The notes beneath the pieces are model-generated. The model ran no database searches, was not told the DNA's origin, and saw only the letters and a program-made list of their open reading frames with translations. Source: Actinomycetes bacterium (lineage in GTDB: Bacteria > Actinomycetota > Actinomycetes > Propionibacteriales > Propionibacteriaceae). From it: DNA of 64,000 nt. The stretch covers positions 1-64,000 of the forward strand of contig JAEZVO010000027.1 of assembly GCA_023443125.1 (NCBI GenBank), in the 5' to 3' direction. The translations under genes were made by a program, and so were the position numbers. Below, piece by piece: positions 56,074 to 64,000 of this stretch; position 1 is the first letter of the stretch, and each line of letters starts with the position of its first letter.

Positions 56074-57591
56074 ATGACCGCACCACAACTTCGCCAGTTT
56101 CCCTCCCTCGCAGGCGCGACGAGCGTCGTCGCGCAACGCAACCCCCTGAGCGCAGACCTTGCCATCGCCGAGGCGCCAGAGCGTCGTCGGTTCCACTTCC
56201 CCGGGGCTTGCCGCTTGCCCGACGGCACGTTGCTCGTCGTCGCTCGGCAGGGGAAAGAGCACGTCGATCCGACGGGTATCATCCAGCTCGTGCGCTCCAC
56301 CGACGACGGGGCCACGTGGAGCGAGCCCGTCACCGTCTGGGACTCCGATCACGACGACCGCGACCCGATGGTGAGCGTCGGCCCCACCGGACGCGTGCAT
56401 CTCATCTTCTTCACGCGGACAGAGCCGGAGCTGGGCGAGATCGAGGCCGCAGGAGTGCGTGTCATGTCGAGCGACGACGGCGGCTACAACTGGACCATGC
56501 CGACCCGGCTGGAGAACGCACGTCCAGGATGGTTGGCGTCGCACGGACAGGTGATGGAAACCGCGAATGGCACACTCGTCGCGCCGGTGTACGGCCGCGC
56601 GTGGTGCGGTATCTCCCGGTCGCTGGATGGCGGAGAATCATTCCCCGCATCCGAGCAGTACGTCTTCGATACGGAGGGCGTGACCATGAACGAGGTCACG
56701 TTGACGCTCATCGACGGGGTGCTCATCGCCTGGTTGCGCCCGGCGAAGGCCGGAACTCCGTCGCTGCTGTTCCGATCACACGACGACGGAGCAACGTGGG
56801 AAGGCCCCGAGCCCACCAGCATTATGCAGTCATCGGCAGCCGCCCAGCCTCTTCCTGACGGGCGTCTGCTACTGGCATGGGGCGACGTTTCCGGGCGCTA
56901 CGGCGAGCGACGAGTCACCTGCGTCGGCATCATCCCTGATCCGCTCGCACCATGGACCGACGTGGCACCGCTCCCTGTATGGGACGCGCTCAATAACGAT
57001 CAGGCTAATCCCGCGCTCACGTTACTCACCGACGGCACACCGCTCGTGATCGTCAACGACTACGCGTCACGTCAGCTCGTCGGAATCCACGTGCCCATCG
57101 CGACGATCGATTCCGCCGTGCGCGACGAGACACAGCTGGAAGGAAGCATCGATCTGCTCGCGATGGTGCGCGACGGCCATGCGACATTCGAGACGAACGC
57201 CACCGCACCGACTGGGGAGCCTGCCGCACCAGAACGCGTGCTCGACGGCAAGCTCGGCCTCGCCACTGCATTGCTGGGCGCCGAGGGACAGAAGGAACTG
57301 CATGCCACGCTGAGGTTTACACGCCCACAGGCAGTGCGCGAAGTGGGCGTCGCCCTGCGCCCCGGAGAATGGCAGAACGCTGAGGTCGAGGTGGAACGTC
57401 AAGACGGCGGTTGGCACGCCGTAGGCACACTCGAACATGGCTGGCGGTTGGGCGACGTCGACTGGCTGACGCTCGACGCTGGCGAGGTGCAGGCGGTGCG
57501 GGTCACGTCGCGCCTCAATCCGGCTGAACGCCCACGATGGAGTGGCGAGGAGTCGCCAACGATTGCCATCAGCCAGATCGCCCTGCGCTGA
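56074..57591 (+). CDS. Sialidase-like (BNR-repeat) protein
   Basis: About 505 residues. Four Asp-box (BNR) repeats are visible: STDDGATW (76-82), SSDDGGYNW (132-140), SLDGGESF (183-190) and SHDDGATW (235-242), defining a six-bladed propeller like GH33 sialidases. The FRIP-type motif before the first box reads FHFPGACRL, so the arginine expected to bind the sialic acid carboxylate is replaced. A C-terminal beta domain (~390-505) resembles a galactose-binding module. No signal peptide, so a cytoplasmic enzyme on imported sugars is more likely than a secreted one. ATG behind GGGAAGGA. An aldose epimerase gene follows 48 bases later. Confidence 0.75.
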   Translation: MTAPQLRQFPSLAGATSVVAQRNPLSADLAIAEAPERRRFHFPGACRLPDGTLLVVARQGKEHVDPTGIIQLVRSTDDGATWSEPVTVWDSDHDDRDPMVSVGPTGRVHLIFFTRTEPELGEIEAAGVRVMSSDDGGYNWTMPTRLENARPGWLASHGQVMETANGTLVAPVYGRAWCGISRSLDGGESFPASEQYVFDTEGVTMNEVTLTLIDGVLIAWLRPAKAGTPSLLFRSHDDGATWEGPEPTSIMQSSAAAQPLPDGRLLLAWGDVSGRYGERRVTCVGIIPDPLAPWTDVAPLPVWDALNNDQANPALTLLTDGTPLVIVNDYASRQLVGIHVPIATIDSAVRDETQLEGSIDLLAMVRDGHATFETNATAPTGEPAAPERVLDGKLGLATALLGAEGQKELHATLRFTRPQAVREVGVALRPGEWQNAEVEVERQDGGWHAVGTLEHGWRLGDVDWLTLDAGEVQAVRVTSRLNPAERPRWSGEESPTIAISQIALR

Positions 57592-57639
57592 TGCGCGCCA
57601 GCCTCCCGGCGCTGCACATGAGCCGATAGGCTTCAGCAC

Positions 57640-58521
57640 ATGAGTATCTCGCCGACAGGAACCCAGTACCGCATCACCAAGGGAGACTTCGCCGCAGTCA
57701 TCGGCGAAGTGGGAGCCACCTTGCAGAGCCTCACTTGGCAAGGCACAGAAGTGTTCCAGTCGCTCCCGGAGGGCGAGCCGTTCATGCCGTGGTTCGGAAC
57801 GTCGCTCGCGCCTTGGCCCAACCGCATCCGTGATGGGCGGTACGTCTTCGACGGCGAAACCCTCCAGTTGCCGATCAACGAGCCCGAACGCACTTGCGCC
57901 CTGCACGGGCTGGCATACGCACTGGAGTGGCGCCTCGTCGAACGCACCGACGCGCACGTCATCCTCAGCGCCACCATCTACCCTCAGGTTGGCTGGCCGG
58001 GCATCTGCCAGGTGGAGAGCCGCTTCGAGGTAGTCGACGAGGGCCTCCAGGTCACGTGGCGGGCGAAGAACGTCGGCACCGTGGCATTCCCGTTCGGCTA
58101 CGGATCGCACGTATATTTCCGCTTTGACGACCTTGCCGAGGTGGTGCTCAACTCACCGTTCGAGCAAGAACTCTACGTCGACGAGCGGCTGCTGCCGACG
58201 GAACTCGGCGACGTCTCCCCCGAGCACGACTTCCGCACTGCTCGCCCACTGGGTGACGCGACCTTCGACACCGCCTTCACTGCGGCGCCCAGCGGGTGGG
58301 AAGTGACTGTGGAAGGCTGCGGGCGTACCGTCTCACTGTGGGGCGACGAGCACCACCCGTGGATTCAGGTGTTCACCCATCCCGACCTCCCCGCCATCGC
58401 CATCGAACCCATGACGTGCGGCCCCGACGCCTTCAACGAGGGCATCACCCACGACGACGCGCTCCGCCTCGAACCGGGCGAGGAAGCCAGCGGAACGTGG
58501 GGCATCCGGGTGCAGGGGTAA
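57640..58521 (+). CDS. Aldose 1-epimerase family protein
   Basis: 293 residues. The GalM-like fold is indicated by GEVGATLQSLTWQG, WPNRIRDGRYVFDG, ERTCALHGLAY (the first catalytic His) and FPFGYGSHVYFRF (the second His region). The Glu acting as base is likely in the C-terminal part (IEPMTCGPDAFNEG). It would equilibrate anomers of a hexose; the exact sugar is unknown. Adjacent to the sialidase-like gene on the same strand, suggesting a small sugar-processing pair. Confidence 0.85.
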   Translation: MSISPTGTQYRITKGDFAAVIGEVGATLQSLTWQGTEVFQSLPEGEPFMPWFGTSLAPWPNRIRDGRYVFDGETLQLPINEPERTCALHGLAYALEWRLVERTDAHVILSATIYPQVGWPGICQVESRFEVVDEGLQVTWRAKNVGTVAFPFGYGSHVYFRFDDLAEVVLNSPFEQELYVDERLLPTELGDVSPEHDFRTARPLGDATFDTAFTAAPSGWEVTVEGCGRTVSLWGDEHHPWIQVFTHPDLPAIAIEPMTCGPDAFNEGITHDDALRLEPGEEASGTWGIRVQG

Positions 58522-58527
58522 TCCTGG

Positions 58528-59889
58528 TCAATGTGCCGTCGCGCTCGCTCGGGATTCGCGCACGACGGTGACGTGGATGAGACCTGGATACGTGAGCGCT
58601 TCTTCGATCTCTTGAGCGATGTCATGCGCCAGCACCTGGGCAGCAGCGTCGTCGACCTGCTCTGGGTGAACGAGCACCCGAACCTCGTGGCCGGATTGCA
58701 TCGCGAATGCCTTGGCGACGCCGGGCTTCGCGGTGGCGATGCGCTCAAGCGCGTGCATGCGCTCGAGGTAGGCCTCGAGCGACTCTCGTCGGGCTCCAGG
58801 CCGTGACCCGGAGATGGCGTCAGCAGCTTGGGTGAGGAGTGCCTCGACGGTGCGGGGTTCTACTTCTCCATGGTGCGCTTCGACGGCATGCACGACGTCG
58901 TCGCTCTCCCCATGGGTTCTCAGCAGCTCTGCCCCGATCAGAGCGTGCGACCCTTCTCGCTCGTGGGTAAGGGCCTTGCCGATGTCGTGCAAGAACGCGG
59001 CGCGCTTGCAGCGCGCAACGTCGAGCCCCAGCTCCGCCGCCATCGTGCCAGCGAGGTGCGCGCACTCCACCAGGTGATCGAGCACGTTCTGGCCGTAACT
59101 CGTACGGAAAGCAAGCGTGCCAAGATACGGCAGCAACTCCGGGTCGAGGTCGGCGATGCCCACCTCAGCCAACGCGCGCTCAGCCACGTCTCGCATACGC
59201 TGATCCATGCTTCGCTTCGCTTTCGACACCACGTGTTCCACCCGCGCCGGATGGATGATGCCGTCTTCGATCAGCGATGCCAGCGCCAAGCGCGCGGTTT
59301 CACGTCGGACGGGATCGAAACAGCTGATGGTGACCGACTGCCCTTCGTCGATAAGCAGGTTGGCACCAGTGGCTTGCTCGAACGCCCGAATGTTGCGGCC
59401 TTCCTTGCCGATGATACGCCCCTTCATATCTTCGGAAGGAAGCCTGATTGACGTGACCACCGTTTCGGCAGTCTGCTCGGCGGCAACGCGTTGAATTGCG
59501 CCGACGATAACCATGCGCGCCTGCTGCTCGGCTTCTCGTCGTGCCTGCTGCTCGATTACTCGCGCCTCGCGTAGCGCGGATAGCTTCGCACGCTGCAGAA
59601 CGTCGTCGATCACCTCTTGCTTCGCCTCTTGACGGGTGAGACCAGCGATGCGTTCCCGCTCTGCTCGAAGCTGGGCTCGCTCGTCGTCGAGTGCTTGGCG
59701 CTCCGACGAGCGTTCGTCGGTCCACTGCTTTCGCTCTGCCTCCAACTGGAGACGTGCTTCGGTGAGCTCCTCGCCTCGGCGATCAGGTTCCGGCTGCGGC
59801 GAGGGAGGTACGGATCGATTCTGCCGAGCGAGGACGACCACCACAGCTATGAGCGCCGCCACCGCGACGATCCACGGCAGCCAATCCAT
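58528..59889 (-). CDS. rny: Ribonuclease Y
   Basis: 453 residues: an N-terminal membrane anchor (about 3-23), a long charged coiled coil (35-140), a KH domain with GRIIGKEGRNIRAFEQATG (core IGKEGRNIR), and an HD domain with AAFLHDIGKA. It is an endonuclease starting mRNA decay, membrane-attached. RNase Y is present in only part of the actinobacteria, including Propionibacteriaceae. Located 12 bases downstream of recX on the same strand. Confidence 0.93.
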   Translation of the reverse strand: MDWLPWIVAVAALIAVVVVLARQNRSVPPSPQPEPDRRGEELTEARLQLEAERKQWTDERSSERQALDDERAQLRAERERIAGLTRQEAKQEVIDDVLQRAKLSALREARVIEQQARREAEQQARMVIVGAIQRVAAEQTAETVVTSIRLPSEDMKGRIIGKEGRNIRAFEQATGANLLIDEGQSVTISCFDPVRRETARLALASLIEDGIIHPARVEHVVSKAKRSMDQRMRDVAERALAEVGIADLDPELLPYLGTLAFRTSYGQNVLDHLVECAHLAGTMAAELGLDVARCKRAAFLHDIGKALTHEREGSHALIGAELLRTHGESDDVVHAVEAHHGEVEPRTVEALLTQAADAISGSRPGARRESLEAYLERMHALERIATAKPGVAKAFAMQSGHEVRVLVHPEQVDDAAAQVLAHDIAQEIEEALTYPGLIHVTVVRESRASATAH

Positions 59890-59901
59890 GCTCGGACCTC
59901 C

Positions 59902-60390
59902 TCACCAATCGTCGTCGTGCCAATCTACCAGCGACTCTTTCGTCACCTGCATCACGGTGCCCGGCCCGAAACCCCGTCGGGCAAGGGCTCCGGCTAGTCG
60001 ACGCTTGGCCACATGGGGCTCGAGTCCAGACAAGCTGCGCAATTTCCGCTGAGCAACTGCGCGGGCGGCGTCGAGCTCTGCGTCATCGTCGAGCTCATCC
60101 AGAGCGGCCTGAGCTTGCTCGTCGGGCACGCCCTTATTCCGGAGCTCTTGCCGAATGCGACGCTTACCGTGGTGGGAGAACAACGAGCGACTCGACACCA
60201 GCATCGATGCGAACTGCGCGTCGTCCAGCAAACCCACCTCGGTGAAGCGGCCGCATAGTTCGTCGATGAGTTCGTCTGGCACGTTGCGCTTGGCCAATGC
60301 TGTGCGCAGTTCGGCCTCAGAGCGAGGCCGAACGCTCAGCAGGTCGAGTGCGATCTTGCGTGCGAACTCGATGTCAGAAATCGACTTCAC
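59902..60390 (-). CDS. recX: Recombination regulator RecX
   Basis: 162 residues built of three-helix repeats, with family features [27 protein letters not shown] and [15 protein letters not shown]. RecX binds RecA filaments and limits them. The ATG lies inside recA (17-base overlap), so its synthesis is tied to RecA. Confidence 0.92.
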   Translation of the reverse strand: MKSISDIEFARKIALDLLSVRPRSEAELRTALAKRNVPDELIDELCGRFTEVGLLDDAQFASMLVSSRSLFSHHGKRRIRQELRNKGVPDEQAQAALDELDDDAELDAARAVAQRKLRSLSGLEPHVAKRRLAGALARRGFGPGTVMQVTKESLVDWHDDDW

Positions 60391-61423
60391 CTGTTTCCGG
60401 GTCGACGCCCTCTGGCACTTCCTCGGAGCCGTCGATGCCGAGGTGGAGACGGATACGACGCTCGAGCTCTTCGGCTACGTCGGGGTGTTCCTTCAGGTAG
60501 TTACGGGCGTTTTCCTTGCCTTGGCCAAGCTGATCGGATTCGTAGGTGAACCAGGCGCCGGCCTTGCGCACGATGCCCGCGTCGACGCCCATATCGAGCA
60601 GGGAGCCTTCACGAGAAATGCCTTGGCCGTACATGATGTCGAATTCGGCCTGCTTGAACGGCGGAGCCACCTTGTTCTTGACCACTTTGACGCGGGTGCG
60701 GTTGCCCACCATCTCGGTGCCGTCTTTCAGCGTCTCGATGCGGCGCACGTCGAGGCGCACCGACGAGTAGAACTTGAGCGCCCGGCCGCCCGTGGTGGTT
60801 TCGGGGTTGCCGAACATGACACCGATCTTTTCGCGCAGTTGGTTGATGAAGATGGCCGTGGTGTGGGCGTTCTTGAGCGCGCCCGTCATTTTGCGCAGCG
60901 CCTGGCTCATGAGGCGGGCCTGGAGGCCTACGTGAGAATCGCCCATCTCGCCCTCGATTTCGGCGCGCGGGGTGAGCGCCGCCACCGAGTCGACGACGAT
61001 GAGTGCCAGCGCGCCGGAACGCACGAGCGTGTCGGCAATCTCCAGCGCCTGTTCACCGTTATCTGGCTGGGACACGAGCAGCTCGTCGGTGTTCACCCCG
61101 AGCTTCTGCGCGTAATCGGGATCGAGGGCGTGCTCGGCGTCGATAAAGGCGCAGATGCCGCCCTCCCGCTGAGCATTCGCGATGGCGTGCAGCGCCACGG
61201 TGGTTTTACCGCTCGACTCGGGACCGTAGATTTCGACGATGCGTCCGCGGGGAAGCCCTCCGATGCCGAGCGCGACATCGAGTGCCACGGACCCGGTGGG
61301 GATCACGTCGACGGGCAGGCGCGTTTCTGCGCCTAGGCGCATGACGGAGCCTTTACCGTGGGCTTTCTCGATCTGGGCGAGTGCGTTTTGGAGCGCCTTC
61401 TCGCGATCTGCGACTGCTGCCAT
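60374..61423 (-). CDS. recA: Recombinase RecA
   Basis: 349 residues. Walker [10 protein letters not shown] near residue 66-74, Walker [11 protein letters not shown], and loop L2 [20 protein letters not shown] (core GNPETTTGG). It catalyses strand exchange and triggers LexA cleavage. The ATG has AGAGGAAC upstream. The 5' region holds a LexA box and a RecA-NDp-type promoter, a dual control known in mycobacteria. Confidence 0.97.
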   Translation of the reverse strand: MAAVADREKALQNALAQIEKAHGKGSVMRLGAETRLPVDVIPTGSVALDVALGIGGLPRGRIVEIYGPESSGKTTVALHAIANAQREGGICAFIDAEHALDPDYAQKLGVNTDELLVSQPDNGEQALEIADTLVRSGALALIVVDSVAALTPRAEIEGEMGDSHVGLQARLMSQALRKMTGALKNAHTTAIFINQLREKIGVMFGNPETTTGGRALKFYSSVRLDVRRIETLKDGTEMVGNRTRVKVVKNKVAPPFKQAEFDIMYGQGISREGSLLDMGVDAGIVRKAGAWFTYESDQLGQGKENARNYLKEHPDVAEELERRIRLHLGIDGSEEVPEGVDPETGEVDF

Positions 61424-61470
61424 GGATGTTCCTCTTCTCAATTCAAAGACGGCGAAGCGTTACGTCCAGT

Positions 61471-61493
61471 ACTTTGTCAGCGAGCACTGACAA
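61471..61493 (-). promoter_or_regulatory. RecA-NDp/PafBC-type promoter of recA
   Basis: On the minus strand TTGTCAGTG, 8 bases, CAAAGT: all nine positions of the upstream element agree with TTGTCRGTG. The -35 part is one arm of the 8-bp inverted repeat TTTGTCAG-N6-CTGACAAA (61473-61494). Start predicted at about 61464, 41 bases before recA. Confidence 0.7.
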
Positions 61494-61541
61494 ATTTGCA
61501 ACGACGCGTTGACCTGTGGATAACTATCTACACCTAGCGTA

Positions 61542-61557
61542 CCGAACATCTGTTCGA
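61542..61557. promoter_or_regulatory. LexA (SOS) box of recA
   Basis: CCGAAC-ATCT-GTTCGA, 11 of 12 matches to TCGAAC-N4-GTTCGA. A -10-like TACGCT lies right beside it on the minus strand. Confidence 0.8.
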
Positions 61558-61587
61558 TTGCTTGCGCGACACGCGCTTTCCCACACA

Positions 61588-61782
61588 TCACCGCAACCGT
61601 TGGGGAAGTTCGAGTTGCTCCCATACCGCGAGCCAGATGCGCTTGCTGTCGATGCCATCAGCGACGGCCTGCACGACCGTGCGGGAGCCCAGCTGCGCCA
61701 GCACCGTGTTCTCCGCCCACACGGGGGCGTAGTCGTGCCCCAGCACGTCATTCAACCTTGCCCACAACTCAACCTCACGCAC
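61588..61782 (-). CDS. DUF3046 domain protein
   Basis: 64 residues, a small helical protein of the actinobacterial DUF3046 family (RLNDVLGHDYAPVWAENTVLAQLG in part: LGHDYAPVWAEN). These genes sit upstream of recA in many actinobacteria, as here (165 bases, with the recA control region between). Function unknown. Confidence 0.85.
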   Translation of the reverse strand: MREVELWARLNDVLGHDYAPVWAENTVLAQLGSRTVVQAVADGIDSKRIWLAVWEQLELPQRLR

Positions 61783-61791
61783 CCGGCCAAG

Positions 61792-61797
61792 TATATT
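61792..61797 (+). promoter_or_regulatory. -10 element of the DeoR-family gene
   Basis: TATATT lies 7 bases before the ATG at 61805, placing the transcript start at or next to the start codon (leaderless). The -35 is weak. Confidence 0.4.
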
Positions 61798-61804
61798 TCA
61801 CTGC

Positions 61805-62590
61805 ATGCATGGTGGCTCGTCGAAGAAGCGCTCCGACCGCCTCGTCGCACTGCTCGATATGGTGCACGAGCGCGGGGCGGTGTCGCTCGTCGAGCTCGCC
61901 GAACAGCTTGGTGCCTCTCCCGCCACGATCCGCCGCGATGTCACGCAGCTCGCATCGCAGGGGCTCGTGGAGCGCACGCATGGAGGTGTGCGCCCAGCAG
62001 CATCGGACGATGGAGAGCTGCCGTTCCATCTTCGCGATACGCGTCAGGTGGAGGTGAAACGCGCCATTGGGCGTCGTGCGGCGCTGGAAATCCCGGCAGG
62101 GCGACACGCCGTCGCGCTCACCGGCGGCAGCACGACGGCTGCGGTACTGCGGGAGCTGAGCGACCGAACAGATCTCACCATCATCACCAACTCGATCAGC
62201 ATCGGGCTCCAGGCCGCCGAGCTCAGCATGGAGAAAGTACTCATCGCAGGCGGTGTGCTGCGCCCCAATTCGCTGGAATTGGGCGGCCCGCTCACTGAGT
62301 CCACGATGAATCTCGTGCACATTGACACCGCCGTCGTCGGAGCCGATGGGTGCACCGTCGAATGTGGCCTCACCACGCACGACGACATCGAGGCCCGCAC
62401 GAACCGTGCCATGGTGCAGCGCGCAGCGCGGGTGATCGCCACGCTCGATTCGAGCAAAATCGGGCACGTTACGAAGGCGCCGATTCTCGAGATGCGCAAC
62501 GTAGATGTACTCATCACCGACGACGGAGCGTCGATGAAAATGCTGCGTCACATTCGGGAGCTTGGCGTGGAGGTGATCGTCGTCGAGTAG
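61805..62590 (+). CDS. DeoR/GlpR family transcriptional regulator
   Basis: 261 residues. The N-terminal winged HTH (VSLVELAEQLGASPATIRRD, the core being GASPATIRRDV) is followed by the sugar-phosphate sensor domain with ALTGGSTTAAVLREL and IITNSISIG. These regulators usually repress sugar or nucleoside operons and are released by phosphorylated sugars. No target operon is adjacent; the sialidase-like/epimerase pair 4 kb away is a possible target only by analogy. Probably leaderless. Confidence 0.88.
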   Translation: MHGGSSKKRSDRLVALLDMVHERGAVSLVELAEQLGASPATIRRDVTQLASQGLVERTHGGVRPAASDDGELPFHLRDTRQVEVKRAIGRRAALEIPAGRHAVALTGGSTTAAVLRELSDRTDLTIITNSISIGLQAAELSMEKVLIAGGVLRPNSLELGGPLTESTMNLVHIDTAVVGADGCTVECGLTTHDDIEARTNRAMVQRAARVIATLDSSKIGHVTKAPILEMRNVDVLITDDGASMKMLRHIRELGVEVIVVE

Positions 62591-62615
62591 CTCTGGGAAT
62601 GTGCCTGACGGTGCA

Positions 62616-62888
62616 TCAGGCCGCGATAGCGATACCTTCCTGCGCCATCTCGGCTGCGTGCACTTTCAAGGTCATGAGGCTCAGTACCTCGCTCAGCGGA
62701 ACGTCCATGGCCTTGCAGATAGAGGCCAGCACCTCGCTGGAGGCTTCCTTATGCCCCCGCTCGATTTCCGAAAGGTACCCCAGTGACACCACCGAGGCGG
62801 TGGAGACTTGCCGGAGCGTCATTCCTGCATCACCGCGAAGCTCACGCAACGTCTGACCGATGATCTCTCGCAAGACAATGCCCTTCAT
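62616..62888 (-). CDS. clgR: ClgR-like XRE-family transcriptional regulator
   Basis: 90 residues with one [30 protein letters not shown], then [21 protein letters not shown] (core [11 protein letters not shown]). This and its position downstream of pgsA-cinA match ClgR, the activator of clp protease genes in actinobacteria. The C-terminus ends ...GIAIAA; the Ala end is consistent with ClgR being a Clp substrate. The mycobacterial homologue has also been linked to the RecA-NDp promoter. Confidence 0.82.
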   Translation of the reverse strand: MKGIVLREIIGQTLRELRGDAGMTLRQVSTASVVSLGYLSEIERGHKEASSEVLASICKAMDVPLSEVLSLMTLKVHAAEMAQEGIAIAA

Positions 62889-62953
62889 AGTGACCTACCA
62901 AACTCGCAGGGCCGTCGCCTGCGTCTGGAGCTATAACGGCCGGGCTTAGCGAA

Positions 62954-63430
62954 TTATTCCCGCCCGCTGACTTCGAGCAACAGCGTCAGCGCTGCGTCGA
63001 CGGTGGCGCGGCGAATGGCGGCACGATCACCGTCGAAGAGGTAGCGTTGCGCGAAGGGTTTCACGCCCGGCCCAGTGATGCCGATCCACACCGTGCCCAC
63101 GGGCTGGCCGTCCTGCATCGTCGGACCCGCAACCCCCGTCGTGGCGACGCCCCAGTGAGCCTCGCAGCGTCGACGAGCACCCTCGGCCATCTGCGCTGCC
63201 GTGCGCTCGTTGACGACACCATGCTGCGAAATCCATGTGGAGTCCACCTGGGCGAGTGTGGCTTTGAGATCGCTCGCGTACGTGATGAGCCCGCCGCGGT
63301 ACACCGTCGACGCCCCGGGTACCGACGTGAGCGTGGCGCCGAGCATGCCGCCGGTGAGCGACTCGCAGGTCGCGAGTGTCCAGCCGCGCCCGGCCAGATG
63401 CTCAATCAGCGTCTTGGCCGCATCTGCCAT
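62954..63430 (-). CDS. cinA: Nicotinamide-nucleotide amidohydrolase (CinA C-terminal domain protein)
   Basis: About 158 residues, only the CinA C-terminal (PncC) domain: TCESLTGGMLGATLTSVPGAS and TGVAGPTMQDGQPVGTVWIG (cores CESLTGG and GVAGP). It deamidates NMN to NaMN in pyridine nucleotide salvage. The N-terminal MoaB-like domain of full CinA is absent, as in most actinobacteria. The ATG shares its A with the pgsA TGA. Confidence 0.9.
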   Translation of the reverse strand: MADAAKTLIEHLAGRGWTLATCESLTGGMLGATLTSVPGASTVYRGGLITYASDLKATLAQVDSTWISQHGVVNERTAAQMAEGARRRCEAHWGVATTGVAGPTMQDGQPVGTVWIGITGPGVKPFAQRYLFDGDRAAIRRATVDAALTLLLEVSGRE

Positions 63431-64000
63431 CACTGATCCGGGGCCGCCCGACGCGGCGCGACGGGTCCCCCCTCCTCAGCGGACTGCTCCTCAGCGGGAT
63501 CTTCGCCAGCAGGCTGCTCCTCACGCGTGGCAGTCCAGGCTGCGCGAACATAGTCGAAACCGGTGATTACGGTAAGTAGAAGCGCCGCCCACATGAGCAC
63601 CCAGCCCACCACCTGCAGCCAGCCAGGTAGGTGGTGCAGGTTGAGCAGGAACAGCAGCAGCGCGGCGGTCTGCGTGACGGTCTTCGTCTTACCGCCCTTG
63701 TTCGCCGCCATGATGATGCCGCGCTTCTTCAACCGGCTGCGCAGGAGCGTGATGCCCCACTCGCGAATCAGAATGATGATGGTGAAGAACCACGGCAGCT
63801 CGGGCTGCCCGTCGCTGTGCGTCAGGATGCTCAGCGAGATGAAGGCCGCGCCGGTGAGCGCCTTGTCCGCAATCGGATCCCACAGCTTCCCGAAGTCGGT
63901 GATGAGGTTGTATTTTCGCGCGATCGTCCCGTCGAGGAAGTCGGTGATCATTGCGACAGCGAACACGGCCGTCGCAGCGATGCGCATGGCGGTGCTCGCG
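63430..64000 (-). CDS. pgsA: CDP-diacylglycerol-glycerol-3-phosphate 3-phosphatidyltransferase (partial)
   Basis: The window holds the 3' part; the reading frame runs off the edge. The CDP-alcohol phosphotransferase motif D-G-x2-A-R-x8-G-x3-D-x3-D is complete (DGTIAR ... G-KLW-D-PIA-D), followed by membrane helices and an acidic Glu/Ala-rich tail of about 35 residues. It makes phosphatidylglycerol phosphate at the membrane. It heads the pgsA-cinA(-clgR) order typical of actinobacteria. Confidence 0.92.
   Translation of the reverse strand, partial: ASTAMRIAATAVFAVAMITDFLDGTIARKYNLITDFGKLWDPIADKALTGAAFISLSILTHSDGQPELPWFFTIIILIREWGITLLRSRLKKRGIIMAANKGGKTKTVTQTAALLLFLLNLHHLPGWLQVVGWVLMWAALLLTVITGFDYVRAAWTATREEQPAGEDPAEEQSAEEGGPVAPRRAAPDQ

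Overview
This is a gene-dense, high-GC chromosomal segment of an actinobacterium, most likely of the order Propionibacteriales (Propionibacteriaceae-like). The pointers are a PPA1309-family protein, UPF0182, DUF3046, DUF5679, UvrD2, a TY-Chap/YbjN protein, EspC/WXG-type secretion proteins, a ClgR-like regulator, an adenosylcobalamin-dependent NrdJ, and a principal/group-2 sigma pair. The genus cannot be fixed from the sequence alone. Apart from one insert the order is core-chromosomal; I saw no tRNA, rRNA, CRISPR array, IS element or prophage.

Layout. 1-9 kb: an M16 peptidase pair (one active, one degenerate), a UPF0182 - PPA1309-family - PDZ/S16 protease run, a DUF2342 zincin-like protein, a strong hairpin, and a DUF5679 zinc ribbon. 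9-19.4 kb: recombination genes, with uvrD2 divergent from recC-recB-recD. 19.4-23.3 kb: a class I aminotransferase, rpoD/sigA, and the divergent sigB. 23.4-31 kb (minus strand): TesB, a lipoprotein, hrpA, a tandem Usp, a PNPOx-like protein and a TY-Chap protein. 31-37.8 kb: corA, ilvD, a three-gene type VII secretion-type cassette, a cupin and DUF2871. 38-41 kb: an ABC-F ATPase and a lower-GC two-gene module (HTH protein plus AbiEii-like nucleotidyltransferase) that looks acquired. 41-54 kb: nrdR-nrdJ, a small membrane protein divergent from lexA, pntAB, hflX-dinG, dapF and miaA. 54-64 kb: an orphan MT0933-type antitoxin, miaB, a sialidase-like protein, an aldose epimerase, rny, recX, recA, DUF3046, a DeoR regulator, clgR, cinA and the 3' part of pgsA.

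How it fits together. The window is unusually rich in DNA repair and its control: RecCBD, UvrD2, DinG, RecA, RecX, LexA, and the NrdR/NrdJ supply of dNTPs. Reading the intergenic regions shows two regulatory layers. LexA (SOS) boxes lie beside lexA, its divergent small gene, and recA. A second, LexA-independent motif (core TGTCAG, then a TANNNT-like -10 ten bases later, as in mycobacterial RecA-NDp/PafBC promoters) lies upstream of uvrD2, recC, recA, hflX-dinG and possibly the lexA-divergent gene. sigB has an ECF-type promoter (GGAAC-N17-CGTTG).

The best candidates for something undescribed are the small SOS-controlled single-helix protein next to lexA (in the place of ChiZ/DivS but without LysM), the HTH/nucleotidyltransferase pair with its palindromic operator, and the isolated WXG/EspC/YbaB-like cassette.
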